A stretch of 37,441 bases of DNA from JBAVEL01 sp049587715 (GTDB lineage: Bacteria; Bacteroidota; Ignavibacteria; UBA10030; UBA6906). Below, in pieces: positions 25,548 to 32,422 of this stretch. Location of the stretch: contig JBAVEL010000188.1 in NCBI GenBank assembly GCA_049587715.1, positions 1 through 37,441 on the forward strand, in the 5' to 3' direction. A model generated the notes under the pieces. The model was not told where the DNA came from. It did not search any database and saw only the letters and a program-made list of their open reading frames with translations. The position numbers and the translations under genes are program-made. Every line of letters begins with the position of its first letter. The stretch's first letter is position 1.

Positions 25548-25867
25548 GGATACGCCTGCTGGCAATAGCCCACGCGCGATCGGGTGACAAAGGGGATACG
25601 GCCAACGTGGGGGTGATCGCCCGGAAAGAAGAGTACTACCCGCTGCTCGTACGGCATCTCACCGCCGAAAGGGTTCAGGAGCACTTCCGGGGTATCGCTT
25701 TCGGGCCCGTGGTGCGCTACGAGCTGCCGAACCTCTGGGCGCTCAACTTCCTGCTGCCGAAGGCCCTGGGAGGCGGGGGAACCCGGTCCCTGAAGAACGA
25801 TGCACAGGGGAAAACCCTGGCAGGCGCCATGCTCCGGATGGAGCTGGACACGGACGAGAAACTCTGA
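25544..25867 (+). CDS. AtuA-like ferredoxin-fold domain protein
   Basis: A 107-aa protein with the pattern AHARSGDKGDTANVGVIAR near the N-terminus and YELPNLWALNFLLPKALGGG in the second half. This is the small C-terminal domain found fused to, or directly after, DUF1446/AtuA proteins. ATG 25544 overlaps the stop of the large part and follows GGAGG, so the two chains are made together and probably form one complex (inference). The conserved SGDKGD stretch suggests a binding loop. No reaction can be assigned. Confidence 0.82.
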   Translation: MRIRLLAIAHARSGDKGDTANVGVIARKEEYYPLLVRHLTAERVQEHFRGIAFGPVVRYELPNLWALNFLLPKALGGGGTRSLKNDAQGKTLAGAMLRMELDTDEKL

Positions 25868-25883
25868 GAGGACGCAGCCGGCG

Positions 25884-26994
25884 ATGCTGGAGGATCAGAA
25901 AAACCACCTGGAGGGGCTGCGCACGCGCCTCGGGGCTCTCCGGGGGTATCTTTGACATCCATGGGCGCGAGGCTGTCCTGGAGGACCTCCAGCGGAAGAC
26001 CGAGGCCCCCGGCTTCTGGGACGACAACGTGTCGGCCCAGAAGGCCATGCAGGATCTGACGAGGGTGCGGGAGTGGGTCGATGCCTGGAACGGGCTCCGG
26101 GCGAGGCTGGAGGAGAGCGCGGCCCTCATCGAGCTTGCCGAGGAATCCGGGGAGGAGTCCTTCGCCCCGGAGATTGACAGGGATCTCGACGAGACGGAGC
26201 GCCGGATGGGGGAGCTGGAGTTCCGCAACATGCTGGGGGGCGAGGATGACGAGAGGAACTGTATTCTCGTGATTCACGCGGGGGCCGGCGGAACCGAAGC
26301 CCAGGACTGGGCCGAAATGCTTCTCCGCATGTACCTCCGATGGTGCGAGCGGAAACAGTACCGGACCTCGCTGGTGGACCGGCTGGACGGAGACGGAGCC
26401 GGCATCAAGAGCGCCGCCGTGGAGGTTGTGGGACGGCACGCCTACGGATACCTGAAGGCGGAAAACGGAGTGCACCGCCTGGTCCGCATCTCTCCCTTTG
26501 ACGCGAACGCCCGCCGGCATACCTCGTTTGCCTCCGTCTTCGTGTATCCCGAGATGGAAGATGATGTGGCGATCGAGGTGAACCCCGCCGACCTGAAGAT
26601 CGATACCTACCGCTCCGGAGGAAAGGGCGGACAGAACGTCAACAAGGTGGAGACCGCGGTCCGGATCACCCACGTCCCCACCGGCATCGTGGTTGCCTGC
26701 CAGCAGGAGCGTTCCCAGTTCCAGAACCGGGAGCGCGCGCTCCGCATGCTCAAGTCCCAGCTCTATCAGCGCCGGAAGGAAGAGGAGGAGGCGCGTCGCA
26801 GCGCCGTGGAGAGCACCAAGAAGAAGATCGAGTGGGGAAGCCAGATCCGCTCGTATGTGTTCCATCCGTACAACCTCGTGAAAGACCATCGGACCGGTGT
26901 GGAAACGTCCAACGTGCAGGGAGTGATGGACGGCTCTCTGGACGAGTTCATCCGGGCGTTTCTCCTGGACGCCGGATCCGGCGGAGCCTCGTAG
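25884..26994 (+). CDS. prfB: Peptide chain release factor 2, with +1 programmed frameshift
   Basis: RF2 recognises UGA and UAA stop codons. Translation starts at ATG 25884, reads 23 codons to CTT 25950-25952, meets in-frame TGA 25953-25955, and continues after a +1 slip with GAC 25954-25956 to 26994, giving 369 aa. The slip site GGGGGTATCTTTGAC is the classical RF2 autoregulation signal, with an internal Shine-Dalgarno-like GGGGG before CTT-TGA. The SPF recognition tripeptide is in RISPFDANARRHTSF. The hydrolysis motif GGQ is at residues 248-250, nearly the same place as in E. coli RF2. The first 23 residues fit the RF2 N-terminus, so this is not a broken gene. It lies 16 nt after the AtuA pair. 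Confidence 0.96.
25941..25956 (+). promoter_or_regulatory. RF2 programmed frameshift site
   Basis: CGGGGGTATCTTTGAC contains a Shine-Dalgarno-like G-run, the slippery CTT and the stop TGA followed by C (a poor termination context). This is the known signal by which low RF2 raises +1 frameshifting and so RF2 synthesis. Confidence 0.93.
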
Positions 26995-27000
26995 GCGGGG

Positions 27001-28224
27001 ATGTCCTATACGGGCTTCATAGCGCGCCGCTACCTTCGCTCGCGCCAGCATCACGGATTTCTCTCGTTCATCACGGTTATCGCCATTCTCGGGGTGATGC
27101 TCGGGACGGCCTCCCTGATCATCGCCCTGGCGGTGCTGGGCGGCTTCGAACGGGAGATCACGGAGAAGGTGATTGGATTCACCAGCCACGTCCAGGTCCA
27201 GGGGTACCAGAACGCGGTTCTCCCCGGCTTTGAGCGCTCCCTCAGAATCCTCCGGGACAGCATCCCCACGGTGGAGGCGGCCGCCCCCTTCGTGGCCCGC
27301 GAGGCCCTGATCCGCTCCGCCTCTTCGGTGGACGGGATTCTGCTGAAAGGGATCACCCCGGACCGCGACGTGACAGCCGCCGGGCGCTACCTGGTGGAGG
27401 GTTCCCTGGACGTGTCGCGCCAGGCAGGGGACATGCCCCGGCTGCTGATCGGCAGGAAGCTGGCCCGGAAACTGGACCTGAAGGTGGGCGACTCGGCGGT
27501 CGTCTTCGGTATGGGGCAGGCCCTGGATCCGGCCACCATGAGGGCCCGGAAGTTCCACGTGTGCGGGCTGTATGAGAGCGGGATGGCGGAATACGACGAC
27601 GTCTACGCCTACACAACCCTGGAGGATGCACAGATCCTGTTTCAGACGGGGGACGCGGTGACGGGATACGACATCCTGCTGACCCATGCGGACAGCGCCA
27701 GCACCGCCAGGGCGGCCGAGCGGGCGGAGGCGCTCCTGGGGTATCCCCACTACGGCCGGACGGTGTTCCAGAACTACCGCAACCTCTTCCAGTGGATCAG
27801 TCTCCAGAAGGAGCCCGTTCCCATCATCCTGGGCCTCATCATCGCGGTGGCCACCGTGAACATCGTGGGCACCCTGCTCATGATGGTGTTGGAGAAAGCG
27901 CGGGAGATCGGCATTCTGCGCTCGATGGGTGCCACGCGGTGGGGGGTGACCCGGATCTTCCTCCGGGAGGGAATGACGATCGGCCTGGTGGGAACGGTGG
28001 CGGGCAATCTGCTGGCGTGGCTGGTGTGCGCCGCGCAGCTCGAATGGAGGATTCTCTCGCTTCCGAGCGACATCTACTTCATGAGCGCGGTGCCGGTTCT
28101 CCTCGTGCCTGAGCATTTCCTCATTGTCTCGGCAGTGAGCATGGCTCTCTGCCTGGCCAGCTCGTTCGTGCCCGCCCTTCTGGCGGCGCGTCTGGATCCC
28201 GTGCAGGCAATCCGGCTCCGGTGA
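27001..28224 (+). CDS. LolC/LolE-type ABC permease (lipoprotein release), first subunit
   Basis: A 407-aa inner-membrane FtsX-family permease. It has one N-terminal membrane helix (FITVIAILGVMLGTASLIIA), a large periplasmic MacB_PCD-like domain (about residues 45-260) and three C-terminal helices (IILGLIIAVATVNIVGTLLM, GLVGTVAGNLLAWLVCA, LCLASSFVPALLAARLDPVQ). The coupling region EKAREIGILRSMGAT is the usual cytoplasmic loop contacting the ATPase. With the next two genes it forms a LolCDE-like transporter that extracts lipoproteins from the inner membrane for delivery to the outer membrane. The start is 6 nt after prfB. Confidence 0.87.
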   Translation: MSYTGFIARRYLRSRQHHGFLSFITVIAILGVMLGTASLIIALAVLGGFEREITEKVIGFTSHVQVQGYQNAVLPGFERSLRILRDSIPTVEAAAPFVAREALIRSASSVDGILLKGITPDRDVTAAGRYLVEGSLDVSRQAGDMPRLLIGRKLARKLDLKVGDSAVVFGMGQALDPATMRARKFHVCGLYESGMAEYDDVYAYTTLEDAQILFQTGDAVTGYDILLTHADSASTARAAERAEALLGYPHYGRTVFQNYRNLFQWISLQKEPVPIILGLIIAVATVNIVGTLLMMVLEKAREIGILRSMGATRWGVTRIFLREGMTIGLVGTVAGNLLAWLVCAAQLEWRILSLPSDIYFMSAVPVLLVPEHFLIVSAVSMALCLASSFVPALLAARLDPVQAIRLR

Positions 28225-29450
28225 TGGGATACGAGACCCTCATCGCGCGGCGGTATCTGCGGAGCAAGCGGCAGCTCCGTTTCATCAACGTCATCATGCT
28301 GATCTCGGTCATCGGAATCACGGTGGGAGTGGGGGCCCTGGTGGTGGTTCTGTCCGTGTTCAACGGCTTCAACAGCGTTGTGACGGGCGTTCTTGTGGGG
28401 TTCGACCCGCATATACGGATCGAACCGGCCGCGGGCCGTTCGATTGTCCTGGATGACAGCGTGGGGCGGCTGGTGGCGCGGGAGGGGAGTGCGGTGGCGG
28501 CATCCCCGTTTCTGGCCGGGAAGGCGCTGCTGACGACTTCCCGGGCCCAGAGGGTGGTCTATGTGCGCGGGGTTGTGGATTCCAGCGTGGGTGCTGTTTC
28601 GGGGGTCCGGGACCGGATCGTGCTGGGGTCGTTCAACACGGCCGGCGGGGGGGGAACGGGTCTGGTGCTCGGGATCGCCCTGGCGGACCGGCTGGGCGCC
28701 ACGGTGGGCACGGAGGTAACCCTCGTGAGCCCGGTCGGGCTGGATGCAATGCTCGTGCAGTTCGGCCGCCCCCGCACTCAGCGGCTGGTTGTGCGCGGCA
28801 TCTACGACTCCAACAACCGGGAGTACGACGCCCAGTATGCCTACCTGGATCTTGGGATGGCCCAGTCGCTCTTCCGTTCGGGGGCGGGTGTCTCGGGTCT
28901 GGAACTCCGTGTGCGGGACTTCGGCGGCGCCGATCGCGTTCGGGAGCGTCTGGCGGCCCTGCTCGGGCCCGACTATGCGGTCATGAGCTGGTATGATCTG
29001 CATGCCGACCTCTACTCGATCATGCAGATCGAGCGATGGGCGGCCTATGTCATCCTGTGTCTCATTGTCAGCGTGGCGACCTTCAACGTGCTGGGTTCCC
29101 TCACGATGGGGGTCATCGAGAAACGGAGGGATATCGGCATCCTGAAGGCCATGGGCGCCACCCGTTCCAGCATCCGGCGGGTGTTCATGTTTGAGGGTAT
29201 CCTCGTGGGATCACTGGGAACGGTTGCGGGAATCCTGGCCGGACTCCTGGTCTGCCACCTGCAGACGGAATTCCATCTGTTTCGGCTCGATCCCACGGTG
29301 TATATCATCCCGGCGATTCCGGTGGATGTGCGGTGGACCGATTTCCTGGCCGTCGGGCTGGCCTCCATGCTCCTCAGCTCTCTTGCATCGTTCTATCCGG
29401 CCAGCCGGGCCGCACGGCTTCTTCCCGTGGAGGCCATCCGGTGGGAATGA
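28221..29450 (+). CDS. LolC/LolE-type ABC permease, second subunit
   Basis: A 409-aa paralogue of the preceding permease with the same layout: an N-terminal helix (INVIMLISVIGITVGVGALV), a periplasmic domain, and three C-terminal helices (YVILCLIVSVATFNVLGSLT, GSLGTVAGILAGLLVC, FLAVGLASMLLSSLASFYPA). The coupling loop is EKRRDIGILKAMGATRSSI. ATGA overlaps on both sides show tight coupling. Two different permeases plus one ATPase match the LolC-LolE-LolD heterocomplex. The gene order permease-permease-ATPase differs from E. coli lolCDE. Which of the two is LolC and which LolE cannot be decided from sequence alone. Confidence 0.87.
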   Translation: MMGYETLIARRYLRSKRQLRFINVIMLISVIGITVGVGALVVVLSVFNGFNSVVTGVLVGFDPHIRIEPAAGRSIVLDDSVGRLVAREGSAVAASPFLAGKALLTTSRAQRVVYVRGVVDSSVGAVSGVRDRIVLGSFNTAGGGGTGLVLGIALADRLGATVGTEVTLVSPVGLDAMLVQFGRPRTQRLVVRGIYDSNNREYDAQYAYLDLGMAQSLFRSGAGVSGLELRVRDFGGADRVRERLAALLGPDYAVMSWYDLHADLYSIMQIERWAAYVILCLIVSVATFNVLGSLTMGVIEKRRDIGILKAMGATRSSIRRVFMFEGILVGSLGTVAGILAGLLVCHLQTEFHLFRLDPTVYIIPAIPVDVRWTDFLAVGLASMLLSSLASFYPASRAARLLPVEAIRWE

Positions 29451-30175
29451 GAACGGCCGCCAAAGGGAGGGCGCAGGGCGAACCCCTCATCCGGCTGGAG
29501 GAGGTCACCCGGGTTTTCGCGATCGAGGATCGGCCGGACGGGCGGCTGTATGTCCTGCGGGGTGTGACCATGGCGGTGGAGCGGGGCGAAATCGTGGCTG
29601 TTGTGGGGGCCTCCGGAGCGGGCAAGAGCACCCTCCTGCATATCATGGGCACCCTGGACAGACCCACGGCGGGGAGGGTTTTCTACGACGGGGCGGATGT
29701 GTTCTCCCTGGACGATGATGAAGTCGCGCGGTTCCGCAATCGGACCATCGGCTTCGTATTCCAGTTTCACCACCTTCTGGGCGAGTTTACCGCCCTGGAG
29801 AACGTCATGATGCCGGCCCTCATCGGAGGGAGGAAGCCGGCCGAGGTGGAACCCGAGGCGAGGGCCCTTCTGGGGGAGGTGGGGATGGCGGACCGTTCGG
29901 GAGAGAAGCCCACCAAGCTTTCGGGCGGGGAGCAGCAGAGGGTGGCCGTGGCCCGGGCCCTGATCAATACCCCGCGCGTGGTGCTGGCGGACGAACCTTC
30001 AGGCAACCTGGACGCGGCCAACGCCCAGGGCCTGCATGAGCTTATCTGGACTCTCAGCAGGAGTCGGGGCATCACGTTCGTCGTCGTGACCCACAACGAG
30101 CCCCTGGCCCGGAAGGCGGACAGGGTGGTGAAAATCGCAGACGGGGTGGTGCGAACCCCGGGGGGCCGTTCGTGA
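29447..30175 (+). CDS. lolD: LolD-type ABC transporter ATP-binding protein
   Basis: A 242-aa ATPase of the MacB/LolD family. Walker A GASGAGKST lies near residue 54, the Q-loop is FVFQFHHLLGEFTALENVMM (the LolD-like LLxEFTALEN pattern), the signature is LSGGEQQRVAVARA, Walker B VVLADEPSGNLD and the H-loop VVVTHNE. It energises the two upstream permeases. ATG 29447 overlaps the upstream stop; an in-frame GTG at 29441 is less likely. It is the last gene of the chain that starts at the 21922 promoter. Confidence 0.9.
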   Translation: MRTAAKGRAQGEPLIRLEEVTRVFAIEDRPDGRLYVLRGVTMAVERGEIVAVVGASGAGKSTLLHIMGTLDRPTAGRVFYDGADVFSLDDDEVARFRNRTIGFVFQFHHLLGEFTALENVMMPALIGGRKPAEVEPEARALLGEVGMADRSGEKPTKLSGGEQQRVAVARALINTPRVVLADEPSGNLDAANAQGLHELIWTLSRSRGITFVVVTHNEPLARKADRVVKIADGVVRTPGGRS

Positions 30176-30193
30176 AGATTCCGCATTTTTTCC

Positions 30194-30221
30194 TTGACAA
30201 TTACGTGGAAATCCTTAGATT
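30194..30221 (+). promoter_or_regulatory. Strong sigma70-like promoter
   Basis: TTGACA at 30194-30199 is a full consensus -35. TAGATT at 30216-30221, with 16-nt spacing, is a fair -10. The predicted start near 30228 leads into two hairpins and an intrinsic terminator within about 80 nt. Confidence 0.7.
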
Positions 30222-30227
30222 AGCATC

Positions 30228-30309
30228 CGACCGTTACAACAGTTTCTCCCCTGACTGTTGTATGCAACTGGTCAAGCCCGGCGTTCCCCCCAACGCTGGG
30301 CTTTTATTT
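30228..30309 (+). ncRNA. Candidate small RNA or attenuated leader (about 82 nt)
   Basis: The transcript predicted from the 30194 promoter contains TACAACAG (30235-30242) pairing with CTGTTGTA (30255-30262), an 8-bp stem with a 12-nt loop. Part of the same right arm can pair instead in TGAC-T-GTTG-TATG-CAAC-TG-GTCA (30252-30274), so two folds compete. An intrinsic terminator follows at once. It is either a discrete sRNA or a regulated leader for the DUF3098-like gene at 30347. I recognise no known riboswitch or sRNA family. The boundaries are predictions. Confidence 0.5.
30274..30309 (+). terminator. Intrinsic terminator
   Basis: AAGCCCGGCGTT (30274-30285) pairs with AACGCTGGGCTT (30292-30303), with one G-T pair and a C6 loop, followed by TTTTATTT. 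It lies upstream of the next gene, so it ends the short transcript or attenuates it. Confidence 0.85.
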
Positions 30310-30346
30310 AGAGGGGGGAGTGCCCTCTGAAGGACGCGGAGGCATC

Positions 30347-30625
30347 ATGGCGAAGGTTGTGAGACGCAAGGATGTGCGGCGCAGGGCGGGAAGGGATGAG
30401 TCCCTGCCCCTCGGGAAGACGAATTTCCTCATCATGGGCGGCGGAGTCGGTGTCACCATCCTGGGGTATCTGGCCATGGCGGAGGGAAGCGTGGAGGGAA
30501 CCCTGCCGCTTGTGGTTGCCCCGATTCTGCTGGTGCTGGGCTATTGCGTTCTGATCCCCCTGGGAATTCTCTACAAGAAGTCGTATATTAAGCCCGAACC
30601 CCCTCCGGCCCGGGACGCCCGGTGA
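30347..30625 (+). CDS. Small membrane protein resembling DUF3098
   Basis: 92 aa. A basic N-terminal 25 residues (MAKVVRRKDVRRRAGRDE) precede two membrane helices (FLIMGGGVGVTILGYLAMA and PLVVAPILLVLGYCVLIPLG) separated by a short acidic loop, and a charged tail. The layout PLGKTNFL before the first helix resembles DUF3098 proteins of Bacteroidetes-related phyla; their function is unknown. ATG 30347 follows GGAGG at 30338-30342; an upstream in-frame GTG at 30320 is possible but unlikely. The gene sits 38 nt after an intrinsic terminator. Its stop codon lies in the loop of a short hairpin just before tRNA-Lys. Confidence 0.7.
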   Translation: MAKVVRRKDVRRRAGRDESLPLGKTNFLIMGGGVGVTILGYLAMAEGSVEGTLPLVVAPILLVLGYCVLIPLGILYKKSYIKPEPPPARDAR

Positions 30626-30632
30626 CGGGCGT
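30615..30632 (+). other. Hairpin spanning the stop codon of the DUF3098-like gene
   Basis: ACGCCCG-GTGA-CGGGCGT: a perfect 7-bp stem whose loop contains the TGA stop. No T-tract follows. It may limit read-through into tRNA-Lys, mark a processing site, or be chance. Confidence 0.4.
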
Positions 30633-30653
30633 GCATCCCGGGGGCGGGGGCGT

Positions 30654-30725
30654 GGGCGTGTAGCTCAGGGGTAGAGCATCTGCCTTTTAAGCAGAGGGTC
30701 GATGGTTCGAATCCATCCACGCTCA
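30654..30725 (+). tRNA. tRNA-Lys (anticodon TTT)
   Basis: A 72-nt cloverleaf. The acceptor GGGCGTG pairs with CACGCTC (one G-T pair), the D arm is GCTC-AGGGGTA-GAGC, the anticodon stem TCTGC/GCAGA encloses CTTTTAA with anticodon TTT, and the T arm is GATGG-TTCGAAT-CCATC. Discriminator A; CCA is not encoded. No separate promoter is visible in the 28 nt after the upstream gene. Confidence 0.95.
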
Positions 30726-30733
30726 CCCCATAT

Positions 30734-30816
30734 GCGGAAGTGGCGAAATTGGCAGACGCACCATCTTGAGGGGGTGGCGCCCAAAAGGCATGCGGGTTCA
30801 AGTCCCGCCTTCCGCA
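30734..30816 (+). tRNA. tRNA-Leu (anticodon GAG)
   Basis: An 83-nt class II tRNA. The acceptor GCGGAAG pairs with CTTCCGC, the anticodon stem CCATC/GGTGG (one T-G pair) encloses TTGAGGG with anticodon GAG, a long variable arm around CGCCCAAAAGGCAT follows, and the T arm is GCGGG-TTCAAGT-CCCGC. Discriminator A, then CTC; CCA is not encoded. It lies 8 nt after tRNA-Lys, so the two are cotranscribed. Confidence 0.95.
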
Positions 30817-30826
30817 CTCGAGAGCA

Positions 30827-30851
30827 GCGTGAGGGGAGAACCCCCTCATGC
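30827..30851 (+). terminator. GC-rich hairpin after tRNA-Leu (no T-tract)
   Basis: GCGTGAGGGG (30827-30836) pairs with CCCCTCATGC (30842-30851), 10 bp with one G-T pair and a 5-nt loop. It lies between the tRNA pair and the next promoter, so a transcript-end role is plausible despite the missing T run. Confidence 0.45.
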
Positions 30852-30856
30852 GCGGC

Positions 30857-30885
30857 TTGACATTCAGCGGGGAGGGGGGTATATT
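30857..30885 (+). promoter_or_regulatory. Near-consensus sigma70 promoter
   Basis: TTGACA at 30857-30862, a 17-nt G-rich spacer and TATATT at 30880-30885. It is the best promoter match in the window. The predicted start near 30892 gives a leader of about 30 nt for the gene at 30922. Confidence 0.8.
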
Positions 30886-30921
30886 GGGGCGTCATCGGAA
30901 TCTCTCCATCGTGAACCGGCG

Positions 30922-31332
30922 ATGATCAGACGCAGCACGGCTCTGCTCCTCATCCTTGCGTTTCCGTTCCTGGCGGCTCCGGCGGGAGTTGTGAAGGACG
31001 GCACGCTCTCCGCGACGAGCGACGGGGTGAATATCACGGTGCGGTGGGTCAGCGAGGATGAGGGAACCGTCGGCCGGTATGAGCTCGAACGGAAGTCAGG
31101 ACTTTCCGGATCCTTCCTGCCTCTGGCGACGGTGCCCCTGCGCGGGAACAACACCCTCTACGAGTACGTGGACGAGACGGCTTTCCGGATTGCCGGGAGC
31201 ATCTACCAGTACCAGTTGCGGGTGACGTTTCATACCGGTCAGAGCCCTGTGGTGTACGGGCCCATCACCGTCCGGCACGACGTGAGCAGTGTCCGGAAGA
31301 CGTGGGGGAGCATCAAGGCGATGTTCCGGTAG
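30922..31332 (+). CDS. Small secreted protein with Ig/fibronectin-III-like fold
   Basis: 136 aa. An N-terminal signal peptide (MIRRSTALLLILAFPFLAAP) is followed by one beta-sandwich-like domain: GVNITVRWVSEDEGTVGRYE, then a region with LPLATVPLRGNNTLYEYVDE and IYQYQLRVTF, reading like a fibronectin type III repeat. The C-terminal tail VRKTWGSIKAMFR is basic and hydrophobic and may be a conserved targeting or anchoring tail; I recall similar tails in related candidate phyla but cannot confirm it here. It is a single-gene unit with its own strong promoter and a T9 terminator, which suggests high, independent expression. Function unknown. ATG 30922 puts the signal peptide first. Confidence 0.75.
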   Translation: MIRRSTALLLILAFPFLAAPAGVVKDGTLSATSDGVNITVRWVSEDEGTVGRYELERKSGLSGSFLPLATVPLRGNNTLYEYVDETAFRIAGSIYQYQLRVTFHTGQSPVVYGPITVRHDVSSVRKTWGSIKAMFR

Positions 31333-31361
31333 CGTCCTTCCCGCCGGTTCTCGGGATCCTG

Positions 31362-31390
31362 AAGCGATACGTCCGTGTCGCTTTTTTTTT
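31362..31390 (+). terminator. Intrinsic terminator with nine T
   Basis: AGCGATAC (31363-31370) pairs with GTGTCGCT (31375-31382), with one T-G pair and a 4-nt loop, followed by a T run to 31390. It ends the transcript of the secreted Ig-like protein only 12 nt before the maf start. Confidence 0.85.
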
Positions 31391-31401
31391 CCCCATGTGT
31401 C

Positions 31402-32016
31402 ATGCATCTCCTGAAAGACATCGTGCTTGCCTCCGCCTCACCGAGGCGGCGCGCCCTGTTCGCGCAGATGGGAATCCCCGTGCGCGTGATTCCCAGTGAC
31501 GTCCGTGAAGACCTGGACGGAATATCCCCTCCGGGGGAGAACGCCATGCGCCTGGCCCTGGCCAAGGCGCAGGCGGTGGCCCCCGGGGTGGGGGATTCCA
31601 TTGTGGTGGGGGCCGACACGATCGTGGTTCTGGAGGAAACAGCGCTGGGAAAACCGGCCGGATTCGAGGAGGCCTGCCGGATGCTCCGTGTGCTCAGCGG
31701 GAGGACCCATACCGTTCACACGGGCTTTGCTCTTGTGGACGCCCGGTCGGGGGCGTTCCTGACCGATGTGGAGTCCACCCGGGTGACGTTCCGGGAGATT
31801 CCGGAGGAGGAGATCCGGGAGTACGTGGCGGGAGGATCTCCCCTGGACAAGGCGGGGGCCTACGGCATTCAGGACGACTACGGCGCCGTGTTCGCCGTTC
31901 GGGTGGAGGGGTGCTTCTATACGGTTGTTGGTTTTCCTCTGGCGAAGTTCTATATTCGGTTGCGGGAATTCCAGTCTCAGCTTGCAGCCCGGGAGGGGCA
32001 TGAGCATGCGGAATAG
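31402..32016 (+). CDS. maf: Maf-family nucleoside triphosphate pyrophosphatase
   Basis: A 204-aa cytoplasmic house-cleaning enzyme that hydrolyses non-canonical or pyrimidine nucleoside triphosphates to monophosphates and pyrophosphate. Motifs are the phosphate loop IVLASASPRRRALF near the N-terminus, VREDLDG, VVGADTIVVLEE, GKPAGFEEACRMLRVLSGRT and the C-terminal YGIQDDYGAVFAVRVEG. Maf subtype (dTTP/UTP versus m7GTP) is not decided. ATG 31402 has no visible Shine-Dalgarno sequence and lies 12 nt after a strong terminator, so its transcription signal is unclear. It overlaps the next gene by 11 nt. Confidence 0.9.
   Translation: MHLLKDIVLASASPRRRALFAQMGIPVRVIPSDVREDLDGISPPGENAMRLALAKAQAVAPGVGDSIVVGADTIVVLEETALGKPAGFEEACRMLRVLSGRTHTVHTGFALVDARSGAFLTDVESTRVTFREIPEEEIREYVAGGSPLDKAGAYGIQDDYGAVFAVRVEGCFYTVVGFPLAKFYIRLREFQSQLAAREGHEHAE
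31991..31996 (+). promoter_or_regulatory. Ribosome binding site deciding the B12-domain start
   Basis: GGGAGG lies 9 nt before ATG 32006 but only 3 nt before the other in-frame ATG at 32000, favouring 32006. Confidence 0.5.
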
Positions 32017-32413
32017 CATCAGGGTCCTTGTCGCCAAGGTGGGTCTGGACGGCCATGACAGGGGAGCCAAAGTGGTGGCGGCGGCCCTGCGGGATGGCGG
32101 TATGGAGGTCATCTACTCGGGCCTCCGGAAGACCCCCGAGATGATCGTGGAGGCGGCGCTGCAGGAGGATGTGGATGCCGTGGGGATCAGCATCCTGAGC
32201 GGTGCGCACATGACGATCTTCCCGAGGATTCTGGACCTCCTGCGCACAAAGGGGCTCGGAGGCGTGCTCCTGTTCGGGGGCGGCATCATCCCCGAGGGGG
32301 ATATCCGGGCCCTCCGTCAGATGGGGGTCGGGGAGCTCTTCACCCCGGGAACTCCCACCCCCGCCATCGTGGACTACGTCAGGCGCTGGGCGGCCGACCA
32401 CCCCAGGACGTAG
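32006..32413 (+). CDS. Stand-alone cobalamin-binding domain (methylmalonyl-CoA mutase small-chain type)
   Basis: 135 aa. The cobalamin-binding signature is complete: Asp15-Gly-His17-Asp-Arg-Gly20 in VGLDGHDRGAKVV, then SILSGAH and LLFGGGIIPE, as in the C-terminal domain of methylmalonyl-CoA mutase (histidine 17 is the expected lower cobalt ligand). Known enzymes with a split B12 chain need a separate catalytic TIM-barrel subunit. None is in this window, so the partner must be elsewhere. Overlap with maf implies coupled translation. A metal- or B12-sensing role is less likely because no DNA-binding part exists. Confidence 0.88.
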   Translation: MRNSIRVLVAKVGLDGHDRGAKVVAAALRDGGMEVIYSGLRKTPEMIVEAALQEDVDAVGISILSGAHMTIFPRILDLLRTKGLGGVLLFGGGIIPEGDIRALRQMGVGELFTPGTPTPAIVDYVRRWAADHPRT

Positions 32414-32422
32414 CGTCCGGGG

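Noticed and set aside
24180..25867. Terpene (citronellol) degradation locus
   Set aside because: Only the AtuA-like pair is present; the surrounding genes are for translation and lipoprotein export, so the pathway name is not supported.
25884..25955. prfB as a frameshifted pseudogene or sequencing error
   Set aside because: The interruption is the exact conserved RF2 recoding site and both parts encode normal RF2 sequence.
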